This document shows, piece by piece, positions 56,211-64,000 of a stretch of DNA of 64,000 nt. The translations under genes were made by a program, and so were the position numbers. The stretch's first letter is position 1. Every line of letters starts with the position of its first letter. Origin of the DNA: Sulfitobacter sp. DFL-14 (GTDB lineage Bacteria > Pseudomonadota > Alphaproteobacteria > Rhodobacterales > Rhodobacteraceae); NCBI RefSeq assembly GCF_003335585.1, contig NZ_QBFD01000025.1, positions 89,772 through 153,771 of the forward strand, given 5' to 3'. The notes under the pieces were generated by a model. The model was not told the origin of the DNA. It ran no database searches and saw only the letters and a program-made list of their open reading frames with translations.

Positions 56211-57245
56211 ATGACCACACCGACCCTGACAATCGACCTGACCGCCATCGCCGCCAACTGGCGCGCGCTGGACGCCCTTTCCACCTGCGAGACCGCGGCG
56301 GTGATCAAGGCCGACGCCTATGGGCTGGGCGTCGCCCGTGTCGGCCCTGCCCTGGCCGAAGCCGGCGCGCGGACCTTTTTCGTTCATTCGGCAGAAGAAG
56401 GCGTGCATCTGCGGCGCGCCCTCGGGGCCGGCCCTGTCATCAACGTCTTTTCCGGCCATATGCCCGGTGACGCCGACATGATCCGCGCGGCGGGGCTGGT
56501 GCCGATGATCAATTCGGTCGATCAGCTTCTCACCCATGTGGAAGCGGTGCCGGGCCACCCCTTTGGGCTGCAACTGGACAGCGGCATGAACCGGCTGGGG
56601 ATGGAACCTGCCGAATGGTCCGCCCTGCGCGACATCGCATTGGCGCAAAAGCCCAGGCTGATCATGTCGCATCTGGCCTGTGCCGACGAACCGGACCACC
56701 CGATGAATGCCATGCAAGTGCAGAACTTCGAGGACATGACTGACGGGCTGGATGTCCCCCGGTCGATGGCCGCAACCGGCGGAACCTTGCTGGGCCCGGC
56801 CTTTCATTTCGACATGACCCGGCCCGGTGTCGGGCTTTATGGCGGGTTGCCCTTTGTCGACGCGACGCCGGTGGTCACCCTGGACCTGCCCGTCGTGCAG
56901 GTGCGCGAGGTCGCAGCCGGCGAGACGGTGGGATATGGCAATACCTTTATCGCACCCGGCCCGATGCGCATCGCAACTCTCTGCGGCGGCTATGCCGACG
57001 GGCTGATCCGCGCCATGGGAAACAACGCGACCCTGACCTTCGAGGAACACAAGCTGCCGCTTGTGGGGCGCGTGTCGATGGACATGATCACCGTCGATGT
57101 CACCGCCCTGTCAGAGGTGCCGGAACACCTGCAACTGATCGGTCTGCACCAGTCGGTGGATACCGTCGCCGATTTTGCCGGGACCATCGGATACGAGATC
57201 CTGACATCGCTGGGCGCGCGATATGACCGGGTCTATCTGAAGTGA
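56211..57245 (+). CDS. alr: Alanine racemase
   Basis: A 344-residue fold-type III PLP enzyme making D-alanine for peptidoglycan. The PLP lysine is in [11 protein letters not shown] (about residue 33), and the catalytic tyrosine of the other face is in [23 protein letters not shown] closes the active site. It overlaps the next gene by GTGA. The position after dnaB is a familiar alphaproteobacterial arrangement, here interrupted by three genes. Confidence 0.95.
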   Translation: MTTPTLTIDLTAIAANWRALDALSTCETAAVIKADAYGLGVARVGPALAEAGARTFFVHSAEEGVHLRRALGAGPVINVFSGHMPGDADMIRAAGLVPMINSVDQLLTHVEAVPGHPFGLQLDSGMNRLGMEPAEWSALRDIALAQKPRLIMSHLACADEPDHPMNAMQVQNFEDMTDGLDVPRSMAATGGTLLGPAFHFDMTRPGVGLYGGLPFVDATPVVTLDLPVVQVREVAAGETVGYGNTFIAPGPMRIATLCGGYADGLIRAMGNNATLTFEEHKLPLVGRVSMDMITVDVTALSEVPEHLQLIGLHQSVDTVADFAGTIGYEILTSLGARYDRVYLK

Positions 57246-57676
57246 TCCTCAGGGCGCTGAACCTTGCGCTGCTCGTTCTCTATCCCGTCGCATGGGCCGC
57301 CCCGCTGATGCGGGCGGGCCTGCTGCCGTTGTTCGGACTGGAGGAGATTTCCGTGCTGACCGGGCTGCAATCGCTCTGGGCCTCGGACATCTTTCTGGGG
57401 CTGGTGGTCACCCTCTTTGCGCTGTTTGCGCCTTATATCAAGACCATCGGTCTGTCGCTGGTCCATTTCGACCTGCTCAGCCGCCGCGCGCTGCCTGTCC
57501 TGTCCTTTCTGGGCAAGCTGGCGATGGCGGACATTTTCCTGATCGCGCTTTACATCACCCTGTCCAAGGGAATCGGCGTCGGCCGGATCGAGACCGCCTG
57601 GGGATTGTACCTGTTTACCGGCTGCATTCTTGCCTCAATCTTCGTTTCCTGGCGGACTGAACAATCAGGCGGTTAG
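57242..57676 (+). CDS. Paraquat-inducible protein A family, single half
   Basis: A 144-residue membrane protein with four hydrophobic segments (about 4-22, 50-68, 86-105, 118-136). [14 protein letters not shown] and [15 protein letters not shown] match one half of PqiA, an inner-membrane partner of MCE lipid-transport proteins. No MCE gene is nearby. The start is GTG at 57242, overlapping the alr stop. Confidence 0.75.
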   Translation: MILRALNLALLVLYPVAWAAPLMRAGLLPLFGLEEISVLTGLQSLWASDIFLGLVVTLFALFAPYIKTIGLSLVHFDLLSRRALPVLSFLGKLAMADIFLIALYITLSKGIGVGRIETAWGLYLFTGCILASIFVSWRTEQSGG

Positions 57677-57770
57677 CGCCCGGATTGGCCCCGATCAGGA
57701 AACAGCCACATAACGGAATGTGTCACAGGACACCGATTCGTTAACTTTTCCGTCGAAAACCTTTTTTTTC

Positions 57771-58610
57771 ATGGCAAAATTCCGCGACCAGCATAAACTT
57801 GCCGATGAAGGTTATCCGTGGGGGAATAATCGCTTGTCTCATTTTCGCGCTGTTGTTTACCTGTTCCAATACCTGATGCAGCGCCTTGCATTGGCCATAT
57901 TTCTTGTGGCCGCACTGGCCCTTCTGGGGGCAACCGCCATGGCAGCGCTTGGCCAATGGTCCTGGGTCAGCCTGACGGTCTATTTCCAGGGCCAGCCGGT
58001 GCCGGAGGCCGGGATGTACGCCCAGATCGGGCTGACCGTGCTGGCGGTGGGCCTGTGTTTCTTTCTGCCCTCCAACCGCCGCATCATGCAGCTTGAGAAC
58101 TCGCACCGTTCCTTTTCCATCGGGATGCGCGATGTGGCTCGGGCCTATCACGCGGTCCATGCCGCAGACCGGGCCCAGACCTTCAAGCTCAGCTCCGAAT
58201 TCGATGCGGTGCGCGAGCGTCTGGCCTATCTGCGCGACCATCCGGACCTCAGCACGCTGGAACCCTCCCTGCTGGAGGTCGCCGCCCAGATGAGCCACAT
58301 CAGCCGCGAGCTGGCCACCGTCTATGCCGATGACAAGATCGCCCGCGCGCGCGGCTTCCTTGAGCAGCGCCAGCAGGAAATCGAACTGTTCAACAGCAGG
58401 CTGGAACAGGCCAAGGCCATTTCGAACGAATTGAAACATTGGGTCCACGAGATCGAGCTTGAGGAAAGCGTCGCCGCCGCCCAGCTGGACCGCCTGCGGG
58501 GCGAGATGCAGGAAATCATGCCGGAACTGGGCCTTGAGACAACCGTGCGTACTGATCCCACCGCACTGGACAACACCATCGTCGACCTGCAACCCAAAGC
58601 GGCGGAATAA
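57771..58610 (+). CDS. Membrane-anchored coiled-coil protein, unknown
   Basis: A 279-residue protein with two membrane helices (about 38-60 and 81-98) and a long charged C-terminal part (about 115-260) with heptad-like character (coiled coil). I recall Rhodobacterales relatives labelled DNA repair protein, but nothing here supports that. The ATG at 57771 follows an eight-T run and has no Shine-Dalgarno motif; a GTG at 57720 in frame is possible but adds unlikely residues. Confidence 0.65.
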   Translation: MAKFRDQHKLADEGYPWGNNRLSHFRAVVYLFQYLMQRLALAIFLVAALALLGATAMAALGQWSWVSLTVYFQGQPVPEAGMYAQIGLTVLAVGLCFFLPSNRRIMQLENSHRSFSIGMRDVARAYHAVHAADRAQTFKLSSEFDAVRERLAYLRDHPDLSTLEPSLLEVAAQMSHISRELATVYADDKIARARGFLEQRQQEIELFNSRLEQAKAISNELKHWVHEIELEESVAAAQLDRLRGEMQEIMPELGLETTVRTDPTALDNTIVDLQPKAAE

Positions 58611-58666
58611 CCGGCAGGCTCAGGTCGCGCTTGCCCCGGACTGGCCCCGAATATATACGCCAATCC

Positions 58667-60286
58667 ATGTTGGACACCCCCCAGAACCGCCCCGAATTGC
58701 CGCCAGAAATCGCGCGGCGCCGCACCTTTGCGATCATCAGCCACCCTGACGCGGGCAAGACCACGCTGACGGAGAAATTCCTGCTGTTCGGCGGGGCGAT
58801 CCAGATGGCCGGACAGGTCCGCGCCAAGGGCGAGGCGCGGCGCACCCGCTCCGACTTCATGGCGATGGAAAAGGACCGGGGCATTTCCGTTTCGGCCTCT
58901 GCCATGTCCTTCGATTTTCAGGGCAAGGACCGCAATTACCGGTTTAATCTGGTGGACACGCCCGGCCACTCGGACTTTTCCGAAGATACCTACCGCACGC
59001 TGACGGCGGTGGACGCGGCCGTGATGGTGATCGACGGCGCCAAGGGTGTGGAAAGCCAGACCCAGAAACTGTTCGAGGTCTGCCGCATGCGCGACCTGCC
59101 GATCCTGACCTTCTGCAACAAGATGGACCGCGAATCGCGTGATGTCTTCGAGATCATCGACGAGATTCAGGAAAACCTTGCCATCGACGTGACCCCGGCA
59201 AGCTGGCCCATCGGGGTCGGCCGCGATTTTCTGGGCTGCTATGACATCCTGCGCGACCGGCTGGAACTGATGGACCGCGCCGACCGCAACAAGATCGCCG
59301 AAAGCATCAAGATCGAAGGGCTGGACGACCCCAAGCTGGCCCAGCATGTGCCACCTGCCCTGCTGGAAAAGCTGCGCGAGGATCTGGAGATGGTGCGCGA
59401 ATTGATGCCGCCGCTGGATGCCGCGCTGATGGCCGAAGGGTCGCTGACCCCGATCTGGTTCGGCAGCGCGATCAACAGCTTCGGCGTCAAGGAACTGATG
59501 GACGGCATCGCCACCTATGGGCCGGAACCGCAGATCCAATCCGCCGAGCCGCGCCAGATCCTGCCGGAGGAAAAGAACGTCTCCGGCTTTGTGTTCAAGG
59601 TGCAGGCCAACATGGACCCCAAGCACCGCGACCGCGTGGCCTTTGTCCGCCTTGCATCGGGGCATTTCACCCGTGGGATGAAACTGACCCATGTGCGGTC
59701 GAAAAAACCGATGTCCATTACCAACCCGGTGATGTTCCTTGCCTCTGACCGGGAACTGGCCGAGGAAGCCTGGGCCGGCGACATCATCGGCATTCCCAAC
59801 CACGGCCAGCTGCGCATCGGCGACACGCTGACCGAAGGTGAGGCGATCCGCGTGACCGGCATCCCCTCCTTCGCGCCGGAACTGTTGCAGGGCGTGCGCG
59901 CGGGCGACCCGATGAAAGCCAAGCACCTGGAAAAGGCGCTGATGCAATTTGCCGAGGAAGGGGCCGCCAAGGTCTTCAAGCCCTCCATCGGCTCCGGTTT
60001 TGTCGTGGGTGTCGTGGGCCAGTTGCAGTTCGAAGTGCTGGCATCACGGATAGAGCTGGAATACGGGCTGCCGGTGCGGTTCGAGGCCTCGCAATTCACC
60101 TCTGCCCGCTGGGTCAATGGCACCAAACAGGCGGTGGACAAGTTCACCGAGGCCAACAAGCAGCACATCGCCCATGACCACGACGGCGACATCGTGTACC
60201 TCACGCGCCTGCAATGGGATATCGACCGGATCGACCGCGACTATCCCGATGTGCGCCTGACCGCGACCAAGGAAATGATGGCGTGA
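58667..60286 (+). CDS. prfC: Peptide chain release factor 3
   Basis: A 539-residue translational GTPase that removes RF1/RF2 from the ribosome after peptide release. G1 is SHPDAGKTTL, G3 is DTPGHSDFSEDTY and G4 is FCNKMDRESRD. Domain 2 and the C-terminal domain are complete. The ATG at 58667 gives the family N-terminus; a longer frame to 58631 does not. Its stop overlaps the next gene as GTGA. Confidence 0.96.
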   Translation: MLDTPQNRPELPPEIARRRTFAIISHPDAGKTTLTEKFLLFGGAIQMAGQVRAKGEARRTRSDFMAMEKDRGISVSASAMSFDFQGKDRNYRFNLVDTPGHSDFSEDTYRTLTAVDAAVMVIDGAKGVESQTQKLFEVCRMRDLPILTFCNKMDRESRDVFEIIDEIQENLAIDVTPASWPIGVGRDFLGCYDILRDRLELMDRADRNKIAESIKIEGLDDPKLAQHVPPALLEKLREDLEMVRELMPPLDAALMAEGSLTPIWFGSAINSFGVKELMDGIATYGPEPQIQSAEPRQILPEEKNVSGFVFKVQANMDPKHRDRVAFVRLASGHFTRGMKLTHVRSKKPMSITNPVMFLASDRELAEEAWAGDIIGIPNHGQLRIGDTLTEGEAIRVTGIPSFAPELLQGVRAGDPMKAKHLEKALMQFAEEGAAKVFKPSIGSGFVVGVVGQLQFEVLASRIELEYGLPVRFEASQFTSARWVNGTKQAVDKFTEANKQHIAHDHDGDIVYLTRLQWDIDRIDRDYPDVRLTATKEMMA

Positions 60287-61221
60287 GCCTGCGCTGGGGA
60301 TTGGTTGCGACGATCAAGGCCCCGGCGGAGGAGATCCTGCGCTTTGCCGCCTTTCACCTTGAGGCCGGCGCGCACCGGTTGTTCATCTATCTGGACGAGC
60401 CGAACCCGGCAGCGCAGAGCGCGCTGGAGAACCACCCGAAATGCCGGGTGACCCTGTGTGATACCGCCCATTGGAAGATGCTGATCGGCAAGCGCCCGGT
60501 CAAACACCAGTCGCGCCAGACCCTGAATGCGACCCATGCCTATGGCCGCGCGGGGGATGTGGACTGGCTGGCCCATATCGACGTGGACGAGTTCCTGGTC
60601 AGCGACCGCCCGGTGGCCGACCATCTGGCAGATGTCCCGCCGGCGGTGGAAACCGCCCGCGCCCGCCCGATGGAGATGCTGGGCGGTGACGGCACGGCCT
60701 TCAAACGTTTCATCCCCAATGGCCCCGGACGCGAGCGCATCGTGAACGCGGTGTACCCGACCTTTGGTGAATATATCAAAGGCGGGTTTCTGAGCCATCT
60801 GGCCGGCAAGGTCTTTGTCAGGACGGGCATGGAGGGCATTACGATCCGCATCCATAACGCCTTTCGCGGGTCCGAAATGATCGAAGGCACGCAAGAGCTG
60901 TCGGAGCTGCGGCTGGCCCATGCCCATGCAAAATCCTGGGAAGACTGGCAGGCTGCCTATCGGTTCCGGCTTGAGAAAGGCTCCTACCGCGCCGATCTTG
61001 GCCCTGCCAAGCCCCGCGTGCGCGGCGGGCTGACCCTGAACGAATTCTTCGCCATCCTTGAGGCGGAAGAGGGCGAAGCGGGTTTGCGCGCCTTTTACGA
61101 CGAAGTCTGCGCCGACACGCCCGACCACCGCGCGCGGCTGGCGGCCCATGACCTGCTGCACCGCGCCGATCTGCGGCTAAGCACCCATTTGGCCACACAT
61201 TTCCCCGATTGGGCGGGCTGA
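60283..61221 (+). CDS. Glycosyltransferase family 2 protein (fourth paralogue)
   Basis: A 312-residue GT-A enzyme of the same broad group as the three at 42-48 kb, with metal site HIDVDEFLVS (D100-V-D102). It differs at the N-terminus (LVATIKAPAEEILRFAAFH) and lacks the SNDC motif, so it is a more distant paralogue. It starts at GTG overlapping the prfC stop. It may act on the same or another surface glycan. Confidence 0.8.
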   Translation: MSLRWGLVATIKAPAEEILRFAAFHLEAGAHRLFIYLDEPNPAAQSALENHPKCRVTLCDTAHWKMLIGKRPVKHQSRQTLNATHAYGRAGDVDWLAHIDVDEFLVSDRPVADHLADVPPAVETARARPMEMLGGDGTAFKRFIPNGPGRERIVNAVYPTFGEYIKGGFLSHLAGKVFVRTGMEGITIRIHNAFRGSEMIEGTQELSELRLAHAHAKSWEDWQAAYRFRLEKGSYRADLGPAKPRVRGGLTLNEFFAILEAEEGEAGLRAFYDEVCADTPDHRARLAAHDLLHRADLRLSTHLATHFPDWAG

Positions 61222-61249
61222 ACGGACATCTGTTTGACCGCAGCCAGTT

Positions 61250-61354
61250 ATGTTGCTATGCGGTCGCAACATGTAGCGGCAAAGTCGCCTTGGGCCATGG
61301 GGGCCTGCATGATTGCTGCTGCGGGCCAAATGAGTGTCCGCAAAACACGGACAC
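61250..61354 (+). promoter_or_regulatory. Structured 5' leader of the DEAD-box helicase
   Basis: Two hairpins lie before the ATG: ATGTTGC/GCAACAT with a 9-base loop (61250-61272) and GTGTCCG/CGGACAC with a 7-base loop (61334-61354). The second ends two bases before the start codon and covers the place where a Shine-Dalgarno site should be; none is visible outside it. This suggests control of translation by structure, as in cold-induced helicases. Confidence 0.5.
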
Positions 61355-61356
61355 AC

Positions 61357-62868
61357 ATGACAAAATTCTCTGATCTGAACTTGAATCCCAAGGTCCTCAA
61401 GGCGATTGCCGAAGCGGGCTATGAAACTCCTACACCGATTCAGGCCGGGGCCATCCCCCCTGCCCTTGAAGGTCGCGACGTTCTGGGCATCGCCCAGACC
61501 GGCACCGGCAAGACCGCCAGCTTCACGCTGCCGATGATCACCATGCTGGCGCGGGGCCGCGCAAGGGCGCGGATGCCGCGCAGCCTGGTGCTTTGCCCCA
61601 CGCGCGAACTGGCAGCACAGGTGGCGGAAAACTTCGACACCTATGCCAAGCATGTGAAACTGACCAAGGCGCTGCTGATCGGCGGCGTGTCGTTCAAGGA
61701 ACAGGACACCGCCATCGACAAGGGCGTGGATGTGCTGATTGCCACACCGGGCCGCCTGCTGGACCATTTCGAGCGCGGCAAGCTGATCCTGAATGACGTC
61801 AAGGTCATGGTGGTGGACGAAGCCGACCGGATGCTCGACATGGGGTTCATCCCCGACATCGAGCGTATCTTCGGCCTCACGCCCTTTACCCGGCAGACGC
61901 TGTTCTTCTCGGCCACCATGGCGCCGGAAATCGAGCGGATCACCAACACCTTCCTGTCCAACCCCGCCCGCATCGAAGTGGCGCGGCAGGCCACGACGGG
62001 CGAGAATATCACCCAGGGCGTGGTGATGTTCAAAGCCTCCCGCAAGGACCGCGAAGCAACCGAAAAGCGCAACCTGCTGCGCGCGCTGATCGACGGCGAA
62101 GGCGACAAATGCACCAACGCCATCATCTTCTGCAACCGCAAGATGGATGTGGACGTGGTGGCCAAGTCGTTGAAAAAATACGGCTATGACGCGGCACCGA
62201 TCCACGGCGACCTGGACCAGAGCCAGCGCACACGCACGCTTGACGGGTTCCGCGCGGGCGATCTGCGCTTTCTCGTGGCCTCTGACGTGGCCGCGCGCGG
62301 CCTTGATGTGCCTGCCGTCAGCCATGTCTTCAACTTCGACGTGCCCAGCCATGCCGAGGATTACGTGCACCGCATCGGCCGCACCGGCCGTGCCGGCCGT
62401 GATGGCAAGGCGATCATGATCTGCATCCCCCGCGACGAGAGAAATCTCGCGGATGTGGAACGTCTGGTCGAGCGCGAGATTCCGCGCCTGGACAACCCGC
62501 TGGGCAATGGCAATGCGGCAGAGGCGGCACCTGTGGCCGATGACACTGCCGACAAGCCCAAGAAAACCCGTTCGCGCAGCCGCAGCAAGCCCAAGTCAGA
62601 CGCGCCAAAGCCCGAGGCGGACGCCAAACCGGCAGCCGAGGCAAAGCCCAAAGCCGAGCCTCAGGCAAAACCGGAACCCAAGCGCGAGAACGCGCCAAAG
62701 CCCGAGCCGAAGCAATCTGCGCAATCCAACCGGAACGAAGCGCAGGACCGCAGCAGCAGCAGCTCACGCAGCCGCAGCCAGAACAGCCGTGGCAATGACA
62801 ACCGCGTCGTGGGCCTGGGCGATCACACCCCGGATTTCATCGGGCTGAGCTTCGAAGACCGCGAGTAA
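61357..62868 (+). CDS. DEAD-box ATP-dependent RNA helicase
   Basis: A 503-residue helicase of the RhlE/DeaD kind. Motifs: Q motif around ETPTPIQAGAIPP, Walker A AQTGTGKTAS, DEAD box VVDEADRMLDMGF, SAT motif FFSATM, and HRIGRTGRAGRDG. The tail (about 385-490) is low-complexity and basic, rich in Lys, Pro, Ala and Ser/Arg, likely binding RNA. It probably unwinds RNA in cold adaptation, ribosome assembly or decay. ATG at 61357; upstream in-frame ATGs lie in the structured leader. Confidence 0.93.
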   Translation: MTKFSDLNLNPKVLKAIAEAGYETPTPIQAGAIPPALEGRDVLGIAQTGTGKTASFTLPMITMLARGRARARMPRSLVLCPTRELAAQVAENFDTYAKHVKLTKALLIGGVSFKEQDTAIDKGVDVLIATPGRLLDHFERGKLILNDVKVMVVDEADRMLDMGFIPDIERIFGLTPFTRQTLFFSATMAPEIERITNTFLSNPARIEVARQATTGENITQGVVMFKASRKDREATEKRNLLRALIDGEGDKCTNAIIFCNRKMDVDVVAKSLKKYGYDAAPIHGDLDQSQRTRTLDGFRAGDLRFLVASDVAARGLDVPAVSHVFNFDVPSHAEDYVHRIGRTGRAGRDGKAIMICIPRDERNLADVERLVEREIPRLDNPLGNGNAAEAAPVADDTADKPKKTRSRSRSKPKSDAPKPEADAKPAAEAKPKAEPQAKPEPKRENAPKPEPKQSAQSNRNEAQDRSSSSSRSRSQNSRGNDNRVVGLGDHTPDFIGLSFEDRE

Positions 62869-62988
62869 GGTCAAAGCCCCGGGCCGCCGCGGCCCGTCGG
62901 CAGAAAGCAGCGCGTAGACGTCAGGATCACATGGCGCGCGCCTCTGGGGCGCGGTATTCAGGGCCGAACCCTTTTCAAGGCCTGACAG

Positions 62989-63645
62989 ATGCTGCGCCCT
63001 TTCCTTGCCCTGCTGTTGATGATGTCCGCCTCTGCCGCAACGGCAGAGCGGTGCCGCGCCGTGGTCAATGGCAGCGAAGTCGTGATCGAGGCGGATAATT
63101 TCGCCACTTTCGCCGAAGACGTCAAAACCCGTGAGAAACTGATGCGCTGGCCCTCGGCCAGGTGGAACCGCGCCTGGGGCACGCCCCCGGCCTGCCTGAG
63201 CGGTGTGCTCTACGATTACCTCGCGACCACGGTGCCCGACAACCAGATCGAGGGCTATTGCCTGACACAGGACGACAAGACCGGGTTTTTCCTGGTCCCC
63301 GGAGAGCGCAATTTTCGCGGGCTCTGCCGCACGACGGTCTGCGAGCGGGTGAACACGACAAGGGCCGAAACACTGGCTGTGACGAAATCCATCGCAAATG
63401 CCGCCCTGACAACGGTGACGGACCCGGCGGCAGCTGTGGCCGTGGCGCATAAGTCCGGCGCGATGATCCTGTCGGGCAGCGCCAGCACGCTGATCACCAA
63501 TCTGAACGCCACCAGTTCAACCGTGGTGACGGCCCTGTCCACCCCTGCCGCGTTGACGGCGGTGGGCGTATCGGTGCTTGCGGTTGGCGGTGCGGTCTAC
63601 ATGTGCAGCGGCGATGCGCCGGAGGAGGATGTTCCCGCCGAATGA
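62989..63645 (+). CDS. Secreted or envelope protein, unknown
   Basis: A 218-residue protein with a signal peptide (about 1-19, cleavage after ATA). The mature part has several cysteines that could form disulfides (for example ERCRAV, PACLSG, GYCLTQ, GLCRTTVCERV). A second hydrophobic stretch (about 190-207, TAVGVSVLAVGGAVYM) may anchor the C-terminus. The family is not recognised. AAGG lies upstream. The convergent RNase J gene is 65 bases beyond. Confidence 0.7.
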   Translation: MLRPFLALLLMMSASAATAERCRAVVNGSEVVIEADNFATFAEDVKTREKLMRWPSARWNRAWGTPPACLSGVLYDYLATTVPDNQIEGYCLTQDDKTGFFLVPGERNFRGLCRTTVCERVNTTRAETLAVTKSIANAALTTVTDPAAAVAVAHKSGAMILSGSASTLITNLNATSSTVVTALSTPAALTAVGVSVLAVGGAVYMCSGDAPEEDVPAE

Positions 63646-63710
63646 TCCGGCGGGAACGATAAAGCGTTACGTGATGCCTGATGCTTCAGGTATTTCGTCA
63701 GACGCTATAG

Positions 63711-64000
63711 TCAGCTCAACCGGCTGACCACCACTGTCACTTCGGGCTTCTTGCCGATCTCGTCCTGCGCGGACTGACGCACGGCGCGTTTCAGCCCCTC
63801 GTTCAGCTTGTCGTCGTCGCGCAGCGTGGCGGCCTTGGATCGGCCCAGGAACTGGCTCAGGTCCGCTTCGATCACATCGGCCAGCGGCGCCTTGGAGCGG
63901 CCCATTTCCGGCAGGCCCATCATGTCGACCCAAGGGTCACCCAGTGGCTCGTCATCCTCGTCCATGATCACGGTGACGGTCACATGGCCGTTCAGCGCCA
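63711..64000 (-). CDS. rnj: Ribonuclease J, C-terminal part (runs off the window)
   Basis: The last 96 or so residues of a longer gene whose start lies beyond the right edge. The segment NGHVTVTVIMDEDDEPLGDP followed by RAVRQSAQDEIGKKPEVTVVV fits the C-terminal domain of alphaproteobacterial RNase J, which helps the enzyme dimerise. The catalytic beta-lactamase and beta-CASP domains are outside the window, so activity cannot be judged. The call rests on recalled family sequence. Confidence 0.7.
   Translation of the reverse strand, partial: ALNGHVTVTVIMDEDDEPLGDPWVDMMGLPEMGRSKAPLADVIEADLSQFLGRSKAATLRDDDKLNEGLKRAVRQSAQDEIGKKPEVTVVVSRLS

Overview
The window is a 64 kb piece of an alphaproteobacterial chromosome, most likely a member of the Roseobacter group (Rhodobacterales). 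The evidence is: high GC coding sequence throughout; the order trpG-trpD-(ung)-trpC-moaC-moeA-lexA-comEC-gltX-gltA; an alphaproteobacterial GTTC-N7-GTTC LexA box in front of lexA; gene-transfer-agent type holin and endolysin genes; and a fused indolepyruvate ferredoxin oxidoreductase. No transposase, integrase, phage structural gene, rRNA or CRISPR array is visible. The species cannot be named from the sequence.

Layout. 0-2.2 kb: tRNA-Pro(TGG), a DUF192 protein, a two-domain cold-shock protein and pdxH, all on the minus strand. 2.3-10.6 kb: fabI, a LysE-type exporter, gpt, an aminotransferase, a PpiD-like chaperone, trpE, a zinc deacylase and a small secreted protein. 10.6-11 kb: a 134-bp unit in three tandem copies between two convergent genes. 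11-12.6 kb: divergent polysaccharide deacetylase. 12.8-18.3 kb: trpGD-ung-trpC-moaC-moeA and lexA. 18.3-23.3 kb: comEC, gltX, gltA. 23.6-24.5 kb: two small coupled unknown genes and a dispersed repeat. 24.5-31.5 kb (minus): enoyl-CoA hydratase, ccmH, ccmF, a GTA-type holin/endolysin pair, ccmE, argC, murI. 31.5-37 kb: acyltransferase, indolepyruvate oxidoreductase, its divergent LysR regulator and a candidate small RNA. 37.2-42 kb: purL and a MoxR/VWA pair. 42.1-48.9 kb: a surface-glycan cluster (three related glycosyltransferase domains, one sulfotransferase, one degenerate sulfotransferase domain, an FkbM methyltransferase, one unknown protein). 49.1-52.6 kb: pyrC, pyrE, dnaB. 52.6-64 kb: an esterase-like hydrolase, a fatty-acid-hydroxylase-like protein, an MBL hydrolase, alr, a PqiA-like protein, a membrane coiled-coil protein, prfC, a fourth glycosyltransferase, a DEAD-box helicase, a secreted protein and the 3' end of an RNase J gene.

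How it fits together. Most genes are housekeeping: tryptophan, molybdopterin, pyrimidine, arginine and cell-wall precursors, cytochrome c maturation, replication and translation. The least ordinary parts are the glycan cluster, with a glycosyltransferase fused to a sulfotransferase-like domain that has lost its PAPS loop; the GTA lysis pair inside the ccm cluster, with a perfect CtrA half-site in front; a candidate trans-acting small RNA with an exposed CCUCCC stretch upstream of purL; and three families of dispersed or tandem non-coding repeats.

Starts were moved downstream of the longest open frame where a ribosome-binding site and family length agreed. Names rest on motifs and on recalled family knowledge; no database search was run.
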